Below, in pieces: positions 45,858 through 57,300 of a stretch of DNA of 64,000 bases. Both the position numbers and the translations under genes were made by a program. A model generated the notes under the pieces. That model was not told the DNA's origin, made no database searches, and worked only from the letters and a program-made list of their open reading frames with translations. Numbering within the stretch: the first letter of the stretch is position 1; the number at the start of each line of letters is the position of its first letter. The stretch lies in NCBI GenBank assembly GCA_903813345.2, contig CAIIXF020000012.1:35944528-36008527 (forward strand). The letters are read 5' to 3'. Origin of the DNA: Owenia fusiformis. Taxonomy: Eukaryota; Annelida; Polychaeta; Sabellida; Oweniidae.

Positions 45858-46491
45858 AGGGCGTTACAATACCCGGGAATTTATCGGTTCGTGCAGTACT
45901 TGTTTGTGATAGCGCCCTCTGTAGGTCACTGTGCTCAATAGCCTACAGTAATACGGGGTAGGATATCGGGAATTCGGTCAGTTTCCATCCGTCGATTACG
46001 CTATGAATTGAAGCAAGTGTGACCACTTTATCCACTTAAACAATTTGATAATTGATTAAATCTTTAAACAAAATCGATAAACACGTTATACACTTCCTAT
46101 CTACTTAGAAATTAGCATGTATTTATGGATTGTGCTTTCGAACAAGGCTCGACCTAGACCAATAGGGAAATCCTTATGCTAATTAGTATGACGTCATATT
46201 TTCCTGGGGAATCCTAGATTTCAAAGCCTCAGTCTGTTCAAGGGTCTGTTATTGTGTCAAATGTAAACGCTCTTTTGCAGACAGAAAATTGACAGCTGAT
46301 TAGCTTTTAACTTTCAGCTTTGATGTTTAAATATTCTGTATTTCTACCGGACTTCTTGCTGAATATCATATAATGTTATAACTTGCATTGCCTGATTGAT
46401 CATTCTGAAATTTTGATTGTGATTCATGATTGATTGGCAAGAAAAATAATTCCTATTGTTTTCCAGCGAAGTCAAAATGTTACAGCATGAG
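45858..46491. other. No recognisable feature
   Basis: AT-rich intergenic sequence. Confidence 0.5.
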
Positions 46492-46881
46492 TTATAATAG
46501 TCCATTTGTCACCCCTATACATACTATAGTGAACCTATGAATTGTTAAAAACACGATGTTTTATGGTTAATTTATAATAACAAGGGTTTTCTGAAGTGAT
46601 TTAACTGGGTTGGACAAAAAGTTAGTTTGGGGAAAAAAGTATATCGGCTAATTAGGGAGGGGTGCATTGGCTTAACATGGCGTTGACTATTGACTTAGCG
46701 TCAGGATACCACCATGTACCTGGTATGTTACTATGGTGATAGATACAAAAATTTTCCCCAACGTTAATTTTTGGGCAACCCAGCTAAATCACTCCAATAA
46801 ACCCTAATGATAGTATTTGCACAGAAAAACATCGTGTTTTTAAATATTCATACGTTAAGAAAATGACAAATGGACTATAAT
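46492..46881. mobile_element. 390-bp MITE with ~150-bp inverted repeats
   Basis: The ends TATAATAGTCCATTTGTCA and the complement of TTATAGTCCATTTGTCA continue inward through AAAAACACGATGTTTT and AGTGATTTA.CTGGGTTG. Non-coding. Confidence 0.75.
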
Positions 46882-48040
46882 GTCGAGTTTGCATCATGTT
46901 AAATTCTGCTAGTGATTAGAAGTCCATGCACAAGCATACACATAAGAGTCAAACACACCCAGGCTCCAGGCCGTGGATGGAAATATAAAACTATTTAAGG
47001 CACAAACTGGTATTTAAAGCGGCTCTAAGGTCTGTGGAGAGAAAAATGGAGAAATTTTACCTTTTCTGAGCTATCGGGGTGAAGTTTGGTCCAACATCTG
47101 CTTCCTTATTCCTATTTTATAAAAATGTATGCATATGGCAATATTCATCAACCAGTAGAACTGGCAAATCGATTAGAATCTACAATTCCATAAAAGGAGT
47201 CCCACTCATAGATTTTTCAAATTCTTTCCAAGTCGACGTCGAAACACCTAGCGGGCGAAATTGAAACTAATTTTTCTGGCTGCTCGAATCGATAAAATCT
47301 CTGATAGTGTGAGTCTTTTTATGAAATCTTTCTTATAGAAAACACTTAACGATTATTAGAAAGCATTAAAAGTTGAATCCGAAACGTAATCTGAAATAAA
47401 AGTGGAAAAACATTGCGCGGACGTCAGAGAAAAAACTTCCGGTTTAATAAAAAATGGCGGATGTCGAAGGAGAAAATATGACGCAGAATTAGAGGATTTC
47501 CTTTGCCATTATCGATCGTTATAAGGTATGTGCATAAATTCTAGTTGCATACATGTACATGGAAAATAGATACATTTTTAAAGGCAACAACATATTCAAA
47601 GCTTTCATTTTACGATAGGCCCAGGATCATTGGATACGACTCGGCAATCGATATTCACACTTTAATAGACCGATATGTAGTGTCTGCCATGTATTGAAGG
47701 TAAATCAACCTGCATTATTAATGTTACTTCTATCAATACATGGATTGAATTTGTACAATGGAAAAGCAATGGCACAATCAAAAATGTGCATATCAATCGT
47801 GAATATCTCTCGGTTCAAAGCTTATTTCCAACAGAATCGTGTCAAAATATGTGTCTGAGTAACAGTTATACATTATAAGATCGCAAACTCTTACCAATTA
47901 TCAGCCGAATAGGACGTAGGTCCTACCTCCGGTCCTAGCATACGTTGACGGACTTGGGTCCCTGCTACAGTGACATGAAACTCTATATTGATTATATAAT
48001 GTCTGTACATAAATATACCAAGAAAAAAACATTTGACCAG
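46882..48040. other. No gene recognised; possible first-exon-like spot near 47453
   Basis: AAAATGGCGGATGTCGAAGG (47450-47469) has the look of a translation start, but the frame stops after 13 codons and only a weak donor (GTATGTGC at 47526) follows. Nothing else stands out. Confidence 0.35.
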
Positions 48041-48044
48041 CCAT

Positions 48045-48135
48045 CCACGATAGCTCATTGAGTAGGGCGTTTGGTGAGCATTAGTAATAGATATTAAGGA
48101 GAGGTAGGAGAAAAACCCTTGTTCGGCTCCCCTTG
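48045..48135 (+). repeat. Possible tRNA-derived SINE or tRNA relic
   Basis: TAGCTCATTGAGTAGG (48051-48066) fits a Pol III A box, and GTTCGGCTCC (48121-48130) is a fair B box about 55 nt later. No complete cloverleaf can be drawn, so a functional tRNA is unlikely. Confidence 0.4.
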
Positions 48136-48519
48136 ACTCCGTGTTTCTTTTTTATAATTTCTCATTTAATTTTGTCTTGGAAAGGTCGGACTTATTTAAA
48201 GCTTTGACATTTATGCAACAACACGATTAACCATTGATAACGTACGATGACAAAATAAACCGTCGTACACTTAAGATGTACGGTGTCACTATTAACTGTA
48301 GTCTTGCCGAAGTCAGTGTTTTTTAATTACTTATCTGATCTTGAATTCAAAATAGAAATAAAATAAGTAAAATAGACCGACTTGGGCAAGGCTATATTAA
48401 CTGATTTGAAGCAAAACTATGATACAGGTTTCATGTAGGTTTAAAAAAATGTCATGTGTATTCGCTTCGAAAGACCTTTAGCTTTTTGATTACGTTGATA
48501 GATTCTCAAGCACAGGTAC

Positions 48520-48830
48520 CTGCGGTTGACGCCCATGTGGGGGCTAGTATAATACCATTGTCTGCAGCGCCTGGTGGAGGCAGAAGTCTACCATCCGGGG
48601 AGAGATTGCGCACACTCCCTGCGGTTCCCCCGTATGGGGGGGGGGCTAAGTACCATACGTGGCCACATGGGGCCTGGAGAAGTACCATGCCTTGTTAAAA
48701 CGCAAAGCTCATCAGAACGCCAAGAAGACGAGGTACAGCCATCCTTTGACGTTCGTGAAGACCTGCCTTTTAGTACAAGGGATGCCCACCTGGGGGCTGG
48801 AGAAGTACCATGTAAATGAAGACATGTAAG
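48520..48830. repeat. Three degenerate ~125-bp units, GC-rich
   Basis: GACGCCCATGTGGGGGCTAG (48526), CCACATGGGGCCTGGAGAAG (48662) and GATGCCCACCTGGGGGCTGG (48781) are each followed by TACCAT. Open frames in both directions here reflect the composition. Confidence 0.5.
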
Positions 48831-50439
48831 ATGAACCGGTTAAGAAGACTTTCGAGTTCCTACAAGAAGATCGCTAGCTGAGTAGGAATAATATGTGGAA
48901 ATGTTCATGAACGTCAATGAACAATGAATGAACATATAGATGACTACAGATCTCTTCCAGAAGGATGTTTTGGAAGATAGAGTTCTCCTTTTATAGTAGA
49001 AGAGTCAACTTATGGGTAAAGAAGATAGAAACAGTGAGTTCAATATGATAATATGAACTGGCAAAAACTTTTGAAGCTACTAAATAGCAGTAATGAGAAA
49101 ATTGAACATTTCGAGTTGATGACAATATTATGTGAATCTGTACTGAGAAATCAATTGTCAGCGACACAACAGGGACAACTGTAAATCTGGAAGATTTGAC
49201 CATCGCATGGCTTTATGATGATGAATGTTAATAAGCCATATGACAATTTCTTATTGAGTTCGAAAAAGAAACAGTTCCAGAGAAACATGGTAGAGGCCAC
49301 ACGCTCTAGGAAACAACAAACAGTGCTATCATCAGTGAAATACCAAAGAGAAATACCAAGTGGCCCATTAAATATATAATCAAACTATTTACTGCTTATT
49401 ACACAACCGCCACAGCAAATATTAGGGACACACCATTTTTATCAAGCAATGATGCACAGAGACATTTATACATGTATATACTTCGAGGGTAACTGAATCA
49501 ACAAAGAGTGATAACATTACTATGCGGACAGTCTGAGAGGTCAGTTGATAAACTGTAAACACCGAGATGAAATTCCAGACAAAGATTTGACAGAGAGAGA
49601 ATATGATTTTGGGGTGAGTCTGGAACGTTTAAACAGTATGCTGGAAACATTTAGACTGTATTCCCGAATATGTGATGCATGAAGTGACAAATGAATCATG
49701 TTACTTAGAGATTAATATCATATCTCATGTTGATCAGTTGCTTATGCTTATACAGGACATTTATTCTGGATGATTAGTTTGGTTATGGAAGTTTAAAAAG
49801 AGCATTCTTAGTGATGTGGTAAAATAAGAAATCTGAAAAAATGATAACTAAATGTAGTAAACACGTTAGGCCATCATTTAATTGACTTAATTGAAATGTT
49901 CTTTAGATTTTATGTGAGAAAAATGTAAGATTGACGTTATCAGTTATCAAACATCACATGTCTTGGAAGAAGTAGGAAGGTTAACTTAACCAACTAAATA
50001 ACTGATAATTCAAACTACATGATTTAATGGTTTTTAATTTTTAAGCTTACATAATTTGTAAATGATAGTAGTTTTATGTTATTTCTCATAGCCAGTGGTT
50101 GCAGGGGAGGTTAAGGCTATTTTAAATAATATTTTACATCATTTTATGAATGTAGATTTTTGATATGTGATTAATTATTGAACACTTTATAAGATATATG
50201 TTCACCATCATTTAAACCTTTTTTTAAGAAAAGAATTATGATTGCAAAGTCAGTATTTTCAAAGGAATATTGTTCTGTAAGCACATCTTGCGGTGTAACA
50301 ACCATTATATATAGACAACATTTTTTGGGGGCTTGCTTTTTGTGCTTGTTTTGGAAAATGTATTTTTATTTTCATTAGCATGTATCTGATCATGTTTGAA
50401 ATATTGTGAATTATCTTGTTTGAGGACAAACAAATGTTT
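48831..50439 (+). other. Probable internal remnant of an LTR retrotransposon
   Basis: The stretch lies directly 5' of a polypurine tract and LTR. It has no long frame, and I could not identify gag, pol or env motifs in it, so the assignment rests on position only. Confidence 0.3.
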
Positions 50440-50452
50440 AAGGTGGGAGGAA
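50440..50452 (+). other. Polypurine tract
   Basis: AAGGTGGGAGGAA ends exactly where the LTR begins with TGTGACGAAG, the usual arrangement for plus-strand priming. Confidence 0.6.
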
Positions 50453-51490
50453 TGTGACGAAGTCATAGCTGACCTCGTTGGTCAGTCTACTTATTTCACT
50501 TCACATCAGTTGATGTCATAATGATCTTTTTCTGTTACTCATGTTTATAATTATTGTGTTATTTTGACAAGTTTATATTTGTATTATAACAGTTGTTTTG
50601 GGGATCTTTGAACTCAGTGTGATATTTCACAAATCAACTGTCTAATTTCTAATGTTTTATCATCATGTTAGAGCAGTTTTTAGGCATGAACTATATCTAG
50701 AGCCAATCAAACGAAAGGATTATTCTTGAGATATGAGTGGCAGAAATGATATATGAAGTCAACTGATGGGAAATTTTGCAATGTTTAGTTAAGATGTTTA
50801 TAAGTTTCGATAGTTTTTGGCATCATCTTGAAGACTGCAAATTTCTGATAAACAAAGTAAAGAGCGATTAAACCTAACGACCCAGAGTACAACTGACCAA
50901 AACATCAATACTGCTGTATATACTTTGCAAATGTTTATACCTTTATTATCTACATCACATTTTACGAGAATTGTATACTTTTTAGGGTGAAAATTGACTT
51001 ATAAATATGTGTATCGGACATAAATTAGATAATGAATTAAATTAGATAATTAGATTAAGCATCCAGAGTTCATGAGACGAGGCTTAGAGGTTTTGTCTAG
51101 ACATTCCTTTCCCACCATAATCTGCCAAATTCTCAGATTCTCAGTTAACATTCAAGATTCGTGGGCAGAAAATCATCACTATTCCTTATTGACTTTCTAT
51201 AAAATTAAACATTTATTTTTAGGCCAATTTTAGTTAATGGGTTTTCCTAATATTTTATTGGATAAGACCTCTTATTTCGGCTCTGCCCACCTCAAAATTA
51301 AGATATAAAAGAGGCATTTTTGGCATTGAAACCTCAGAACCTCGTTGCGTGAACTCGGGACTAACCAAAAACTGTAAGTAACTGATTGAAATGATATTTT
51401 TGGACTTTAACTTTTCTTTAATAAATTTATATTTTAAACTATATTTGTTTTCATGTTTTGTAAAAGATAGAGAGGCTCAACTTCGCCACA
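50453..51490 (+). mobile_element. 3' LTR of a Gypsy-like retrotransposon
   Basis: It begins TGTGACGAAGTC and ends GCTCAACTTCGCCACA, short inverted TG..CA termini. TATAAAA at 51304-51310 fits the U3 promoter, and AATAAATTTAT near 51420 fits the end of R. Length is 1038 bp. No 5' LTR was found in the window. Confidence 0.7.
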
Positions 51491-51837
51491 GGTACATATC
51501 AATGGTGTGTGTTCTAAATCATCTGATTCTCCGGGGATCTTAACGTGATATATTGGTATTTTGTAAAAAGCGGGAAATCTGACTTGCGTAAATTGGCAAA
51601 ATGGACTAACTAGTACGCCTCTAAAACATATAGGTTAGAGATTCACTCAATTTACTGACATTAAATATACACTCCTCTCAATAAACCTGGCCTCTAGAAG
51701 GCTCCATTTGAGCGTGTAAAAAAGCATGTTAATGTTTGAAGGTTTATTTTGTTCTTTTATCACAATTGTTCGGAAATGTATTGACAAACTTGATGATTTC
51801 TTTGAAATCGTTAAACATAAGGTAGACTTAACATGCG

Positions 51838-53957
51838 ATCCAGGGGTCTATTTCTCCAAACTCCGTAAAACTACGGATCCGTAAGTCTATTGTTCTTTCT
51901 CAAACTTACGGAGAGATTGCATTTCTCGAAAAATCGTAGATTTACTAGATTTTGTTGGATTTCCGTAAGTTTACGATATTCATGACGTCATAGCCTTCTT
52001 TTTCCGTAACTTTATAGGCACCTCGGACCCTGTCCATAACTATTTACGGATGAATTTCCATTCTATTGCATAATGATTACTATGTTTACCTGCATCAGTA
52101 CCACTTACCTGCTATACCAAAATGGCAGCTCTTAGGAGGTATATAGAAATCAAAACCGAATAAGGGGGTTGAGAAGAGTTCGCAAATCGCTATAGATATC
52201 CGTGGGTAATTGGGAGCCGTCTCCGAAAACGCATGTGGAAGTAGACAAACTTATTGGGTCAACCGTTCAACTTGAGGCAGGGAGGTCGGATGATGGTAGT
52301 AAAAGCCCTTCGAGCTGCACCAAATTAAAAGATAACTTTCAGGTCGCAGGGATTTTACTACTAATTTTGATAACGTCAACTTGAAAATCTCAATTACAGT
52401 GTTTCTCCTTGAACCAAATCTTTCGGGGTCTCAGAACGCATTGAATTTAATTTTAATGACAGATGACAAAATATTTTCCCAGATTGACGGCATTACGGTA
52501 ACGTATATATTTGTGAATATTAAATAGCTGGATGCATAATCAGCACTTCATTTTCTTTCTTTCATTATTCTTTAATCATACCAGATTAAAATCCAAACTT
52601 CAAGATGTTTGAAATTTATTCAATTCCACACACCACTGGAAAACTAACGTATCTTCCATGTATTATCTTTAAATGATCTAGAAATACCATAATATACAAC
52701 GCAAAGAAGAGGTTTCTACTAACTGCTGGATGTTGCAACTCCATTTTGATTTTATGAAAATATTTCTATTTTTATAAAATGTATTTACATTCTTGCTACA
52801 TTGTACTGAGTAAAGTCTGAATTTTTTCATCAAGTAAATCATTATTACTAGTGTTTCAAACTTCGAAGTAGACATCTTATACACAGATCTGACCAAACTC
52901 CATACAAAAGTTGAGAAATTATTGGCATACAACTTAAACTTATTCAAATCAGCATTTGTATTATTCAATAGCGAATAAGATCAATTATTCCCAGGGGGAG
53001 AAGGATATCACTGCCGCGAGAATTCATCGTCTCTTTCATTTTTAAGTTTTTATACTCACCAAGATTCAATGATTTCACTAATTACGTTTAATTACTTTTA
53101 CTTGTTTTTCTTCGTATTTTACCCTATATGAACGTCCACATACTGAGAAATTAAGTGTAACGCATAGAACGTCCAAAAATGGACGACATAATATGTTCAC
53201 AGACAAATGATCTAGAAACCCCAACGCAAAGAAGAGGTTTCAGCTAAGCTAACTCAGTGCTGGATGTTGCAACTCCATTTTGATTTTTTATGAAAATATT
53301 GTTTTTAAATAAAATGTTTTTACATTGCTATTGAGTAAATCTTGGATTTTTTTCATCAAGTAAATCATTATTGCAAGTGTCAAACTTCGAAGTAGATATC
53401 TTATTCACAGATCCGACCAAACTCAATACAAAATTTTGGGTGTAGAGCTGTCCAGTCGTAATAGGAATTTTTCTGATTCAAGTCCGGGGCCTTGAAAAGT
53501 TCATTATAAGTTTAACGTCCTGCTGAGAGACCAAACTTTTGGGGTAATCGAAGTGAAAAAAATTAAAAACAAAACCTTCATTTATTCATTCTATTTAAAA
53601 GATGTAATTCAGATGTTGAAATAATATAACACAAACAATTAAATACCTGCTGATAAAATATCTAAGGTTCACATTAACTGTTTGAAGTTGAAATCATTGT
53701 AGTATCAATCTTGGAACTTCTTTTAATATAATTAATGAATTTTATTTGGAATCATAACAATAATATTTTGGGCCTTTTACAATGCACATTGACGTCATAT
53801 CTCCGTAACTTTGCGGACTAAGATACGATTACGATACGGAGTTTAGAGAAATGCAATTTGAAACTCCGCATCTTTCTCGTAACTTTTTAAATTTTACGGA
53901 AATCGTGACTCTACGGGTCCGTAACTTTACGGAGTTTGGAGAAATAGACCCCTGGAT
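51838..53957. mobile_element. 2.1-kb element with ATCCAGGGGTCTATTTCTCC ends
   Basis: The left ATCCAGGGGTCTATTTCTCC and right complement continue as CAAACTCCGTAAA. The subterminal sequence contains several ACTTACGGA / TCCGTAAGT words. A shorter copy of the family is at 56133-61816. The interior holds a direct duplication and a weak frame at 52202, but no recognised transposase. Confidence 0.7.
52675..53445. repeat. Pair of ~245-bp direct repeats
   Basis: 52675-52925 and 53208-53445 share, in order, CGCAAAGAAGAGGTTTC, TGCTGGATGTTGCAACTCC, TTCATCAAGTAAATCATTAT and AAACTTCGAAGTAGA. Confidence 0.8.
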
Positions 53958-54086
53958 TGCATTCCTGTTGCCAAATTTATGGAGGAGGGTGTACAACGCC
54001 ATTTAGTAATAAGCTTCTCTGTATAATGCATTGAACTACCATAAAGAAATACGAAAAAAAAATTTCAGCGATGTTGTATTTTTCAA

Positions 54087-54092
54087 TTTATT
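54087..54092 (-). promoter_or_regulatory. Polyadenylation signal of the second discoidin gene
   Basis: AATAAA on the minus strand, about 112 nt past the stop at 54204. Confidence 0.5.
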
Positions 54093-54203
54093 GTTACATT
54101 TTAAAGAGGAATTGATTATGATTTTGTCTGTGAAAAGCAGAAATTCACCTTAATCGCTTAATTCAATTTGATTGACGTACCATAGAGTTCAAAATGATTT
54201 ACA

Positions 54204-54359
54204 TTATTTGCGCATTGGAGTTTCGCATCCAACAACATCAAATCGCAAAGAAGGCCAGTTCTTCCAGGTCATAGGGTGTAGGCGGATAAACCTCGCTTGC
54301 ACAGGAACATCGAACGTGTTGAGGACAGGGGTATTTCTGTCATCGTTGCCATAGAAGAT
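54204..54359 (-). CDS. Last exon of the second discoidin gene
   Basis: Acceptor TATTTTTCAG before 54359; phase 0; 51 codons ending GCETPMRK and TAA at 54206-54204. The plus-strand frame over it is a shadow. Confidence 0.87.
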   Translation of the reverse strand: MFYGNDDRNTPVLNTFDVPVQARFIRLHPMTWKNWPSLRFDVVGCETPMRK

Positions 54360-57300
54360 CTGAAAAATATTCGATTCAGTCATTCATGATTGCAAAGAAT
54401 TTTAGAGTTTGCAAATTTAAGGTTCAATATAACCATTAAAGTGTTTTTCACTCCATTTCAAAGCTTAATATAGCATGTTGCTGTGTATAAATAATACTAA
54501 TTTTTGCGTACATATTTGAAGTTGATACTCATCTTGCATGCCATGAAAAAACAGGAATTGATGACATATCATTACCACCTTGCTTATACCTTTATCCCAT
54601 ACGTGGACGTGTTACCTAGGGGCTGTAAGGGGCTTCGCCCAAGAATTTTTTTCACATTTTCTGCAGAATCTTTTTTTGCGAAAAAAAGATTGTTTGAATT
54701 TTTTATTGTTTTCATCATTTTTTGCTGGGTAATTATTTTGGATGGGATAAACGGACTATCCTGTGGTTTTTCAAACATATTAATTTTATCCACTCATGGA
54801 TATACTGTAAATTATATTTTTTCAAAACCATAGGATATTCCAATATTATTCCCACTGCAACATTGTATTAATGACGGACAATTAAAAATCGACAATTACT
54901 TTCCAGTTGACTTCAATACAAATGCTTTGCTAGGTATGCAATACTTGAACCTATTGTCGAGACTGAAAATACTTGTAAATATACGAGGGTTGATCCAAAA
55001 GTTCCGAACCGTTTGCTCTAAAAATTTTAATACTTTATGAAAATTGTTCATATTTGGCCACAACTACCCCATATATGGTAGTTTCATTTTGTGTAAAAAT
55101 AAGCAATAAATTTGACCAGCAACATAGGTATCTGGTTACCATAGTATCATGACAACAGGGTATGTGGAGCAAGAGTACGACATATTGTAGAGGTGGAAAA
55201 TAGTTGATTCTAAAAGAGTGTCACAGGGTACCAACTTTCAAATGTGTCAGTCATGCCTGCTTATTATCCAATTATTTTTTCAATTTGTCCATATTTCATT
55301 GTTAGTTCTTGATTTAATTTTGCAAAATAGTCTCTTATCCCCTTATATACACTTAGTATATCTGCTGACTCTTTGATCAAACACATCTTTAAATTCACCA
55401 TCACATGTCTCAGAAAGCTACTCAAGAACAGCAAGACAGACTTCATTAAATGTTCAAAAGCATGTCTTGTCTTGTTTGTACTTCTGGTCACTATGAAGAT
55501 AAACATCAGAGGGAGGCAGATATAGTGAGAGGGATGCAAAGGTAAGACAAGGTATGTGCATATTGTCATTGATGTTTGAGTAAGTATTGAGGTATGGAAT
55601 TGTGCATTGTCGAGATCGAACTGGATTTTATGCTTTAATTTGACTGCTTTTGGAGCAAGGTATTCTCCTGGTCAATGACATCACAGTTGCCAACTATAGC
55701 TTGTATGATATCAGATCATACATATAGCATTGGTCCAATGAAAGAATAATTGATTAATAGGCATGACTAACAAATTTGAAATACATTTGGTACCCTGTAT
55801 ACCCCCTTCAAGTGTCAACTTTATTCCAACTCTACAATCTGTCGTTCTCTTGCTCCACATACCCTGTTGTCATGTTGCTATGGTAACCAGTTACCTGTGT
55901 TACTTGTCAAATTAATTGTTTATTTTTATGCAAAATGGAACTACTATATATGGGGGGGTTGAGGCCAAATATGAACCATATTCATAAAATATTAAGATTT
56001 TTAGAGCAAACGGTATCGTATCAGAAACTTGATTCTACGACTTATTGCCATTGTATGATCAGAGCTTTCATTCTGCCCGTTACTAAACCTCAATTTTGGC
56101 TCATCTATTAAAATGTTCCTCCCCCATCTTTACGTTTCTCCAAACTCCGTAAAGTTACGAATCCGTGGGTCAATTGTTCTTTCTCAAACTGACGGAGATT
56201 TGTAAAGGACCGTTATTAAGATGGCAAGAGATTTTGGACAGCTGTATTTTTGGTCACGGGTATTTCCCGACCATACAATGAACATTTTATATTAAAACAA
56301 TATCTTGACTTCAACAAAAGTGCATGAAAAAAATAAAAAATCTCATTTTAATAATGAGATTAGCCATGGATTAGTAACCCACCTCCTCACTTTTTCAATA
56401 ATGTTGACCTTATATTAAAAAAGATGACCGTGATTTTCAAAGTTTCTGTGCAAAATTAGATTGCAACATTAGTTATCAGTAATCTCATATATAGGAAAAT
56501 TGGATTGAATTCCTAGTTTGTTTTTAAGAATTTTGGGCTCTCTCTCCAAGAAATACTGAAAAATTGCTATGTGATGTTTATAATATATTCAACACAAATA
56601 CATGGCAACACAGTGTCATAATATCTGGTGTTATATTTGGAATTCATGTTTTGTACTCATAGTGTCAGCTACTGAATGCAGTTTATTCATACAGGATTAT
56701 ATGTCATTGTGACTTGCAAACACTTGAGTAGTATTATATCCATTCTTATTACTCCAGTCTCATTCCATATAATTATATAAATATGGTGAGGTAGAATTGC
56801 TAATTATAAATTCCATTCAAAATGGGTTAGTACAAAACATGGCACCGTGTCATGGCACAGGTACACCCTAAGGCATGGGCTACGGCACCCCCTATGCTAT
56901 ACTGTAGGCACTAAAACACTATTTCGAGTCGAATTCTTGCATATTTATTTAGATTATGATTGCCCTTACAAATGTCTACCCTTCCAAACATTGTTCTTGA
57001 GCCTCTTACTAAAGTTACATTATCTTTCTTGGCATAGTTTGTCATTAATGAACATTTGTAAATCTGAATCAAGTTACAGACGTACGTAGCATGTACTCAA
57101 TGATCCATTCTCTCTTTGCCAAAAACAAAACTTTAGTAAGAGGATCAAGAACAAAAATAATCGAAATAAATCTGAATTAGTATTCAAGAGCCAATGACAC
57201 AGGGGTACCATAGAGTATGCCATGGCTTAGTTCCATGTTTTATACTAATCCCATTTTATAAGGTTTTTCTATTTTTAGTTTCTAATCAAAATACGGGTGT

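Larger units (their letters stand above)
51668..53993. mobile_element. Possible outer element of the TACACTCC family
   Basis: TACACTCCTCTCAATAAACC (51668) and the complement of TACACCCTCCTCCATAAATT (ending 53993) are degenerate relatives of the ends of the palindrome at 5894. The better-defined element at 51838 would be nested inside. Confidence 0.35.

Noticed and set aside
47450-47530. First coding exon of a housekeeping-type gene (MADVEGENM..)
   Set aside because: The frame stops after 13 codons and no downstream exon was found.
48515-48519. GGTAC as target duplication of the LTR element (also at 51491-51495)
   Set aside because: No 5' LTR begins there, so a 5-base match is not evidence.
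48456-48819. GC-rich gene suggested by overlapping frames on both strands
   Set aside because: Frames overlap in several directions because the repeat units are GC-rich and lack stops; no domain or splice site supports coding.
52202-52384. Small membrane protein encoded in the 51.8-kb element
   Set aside because: No homologous family, and only the last residues are hydrophobic because of AT-rich sequence.
55264-55569. Coding exon on the minus strand
   Set aside because: It lies inside a mariner-type element between its inverted repeats and has no domain.
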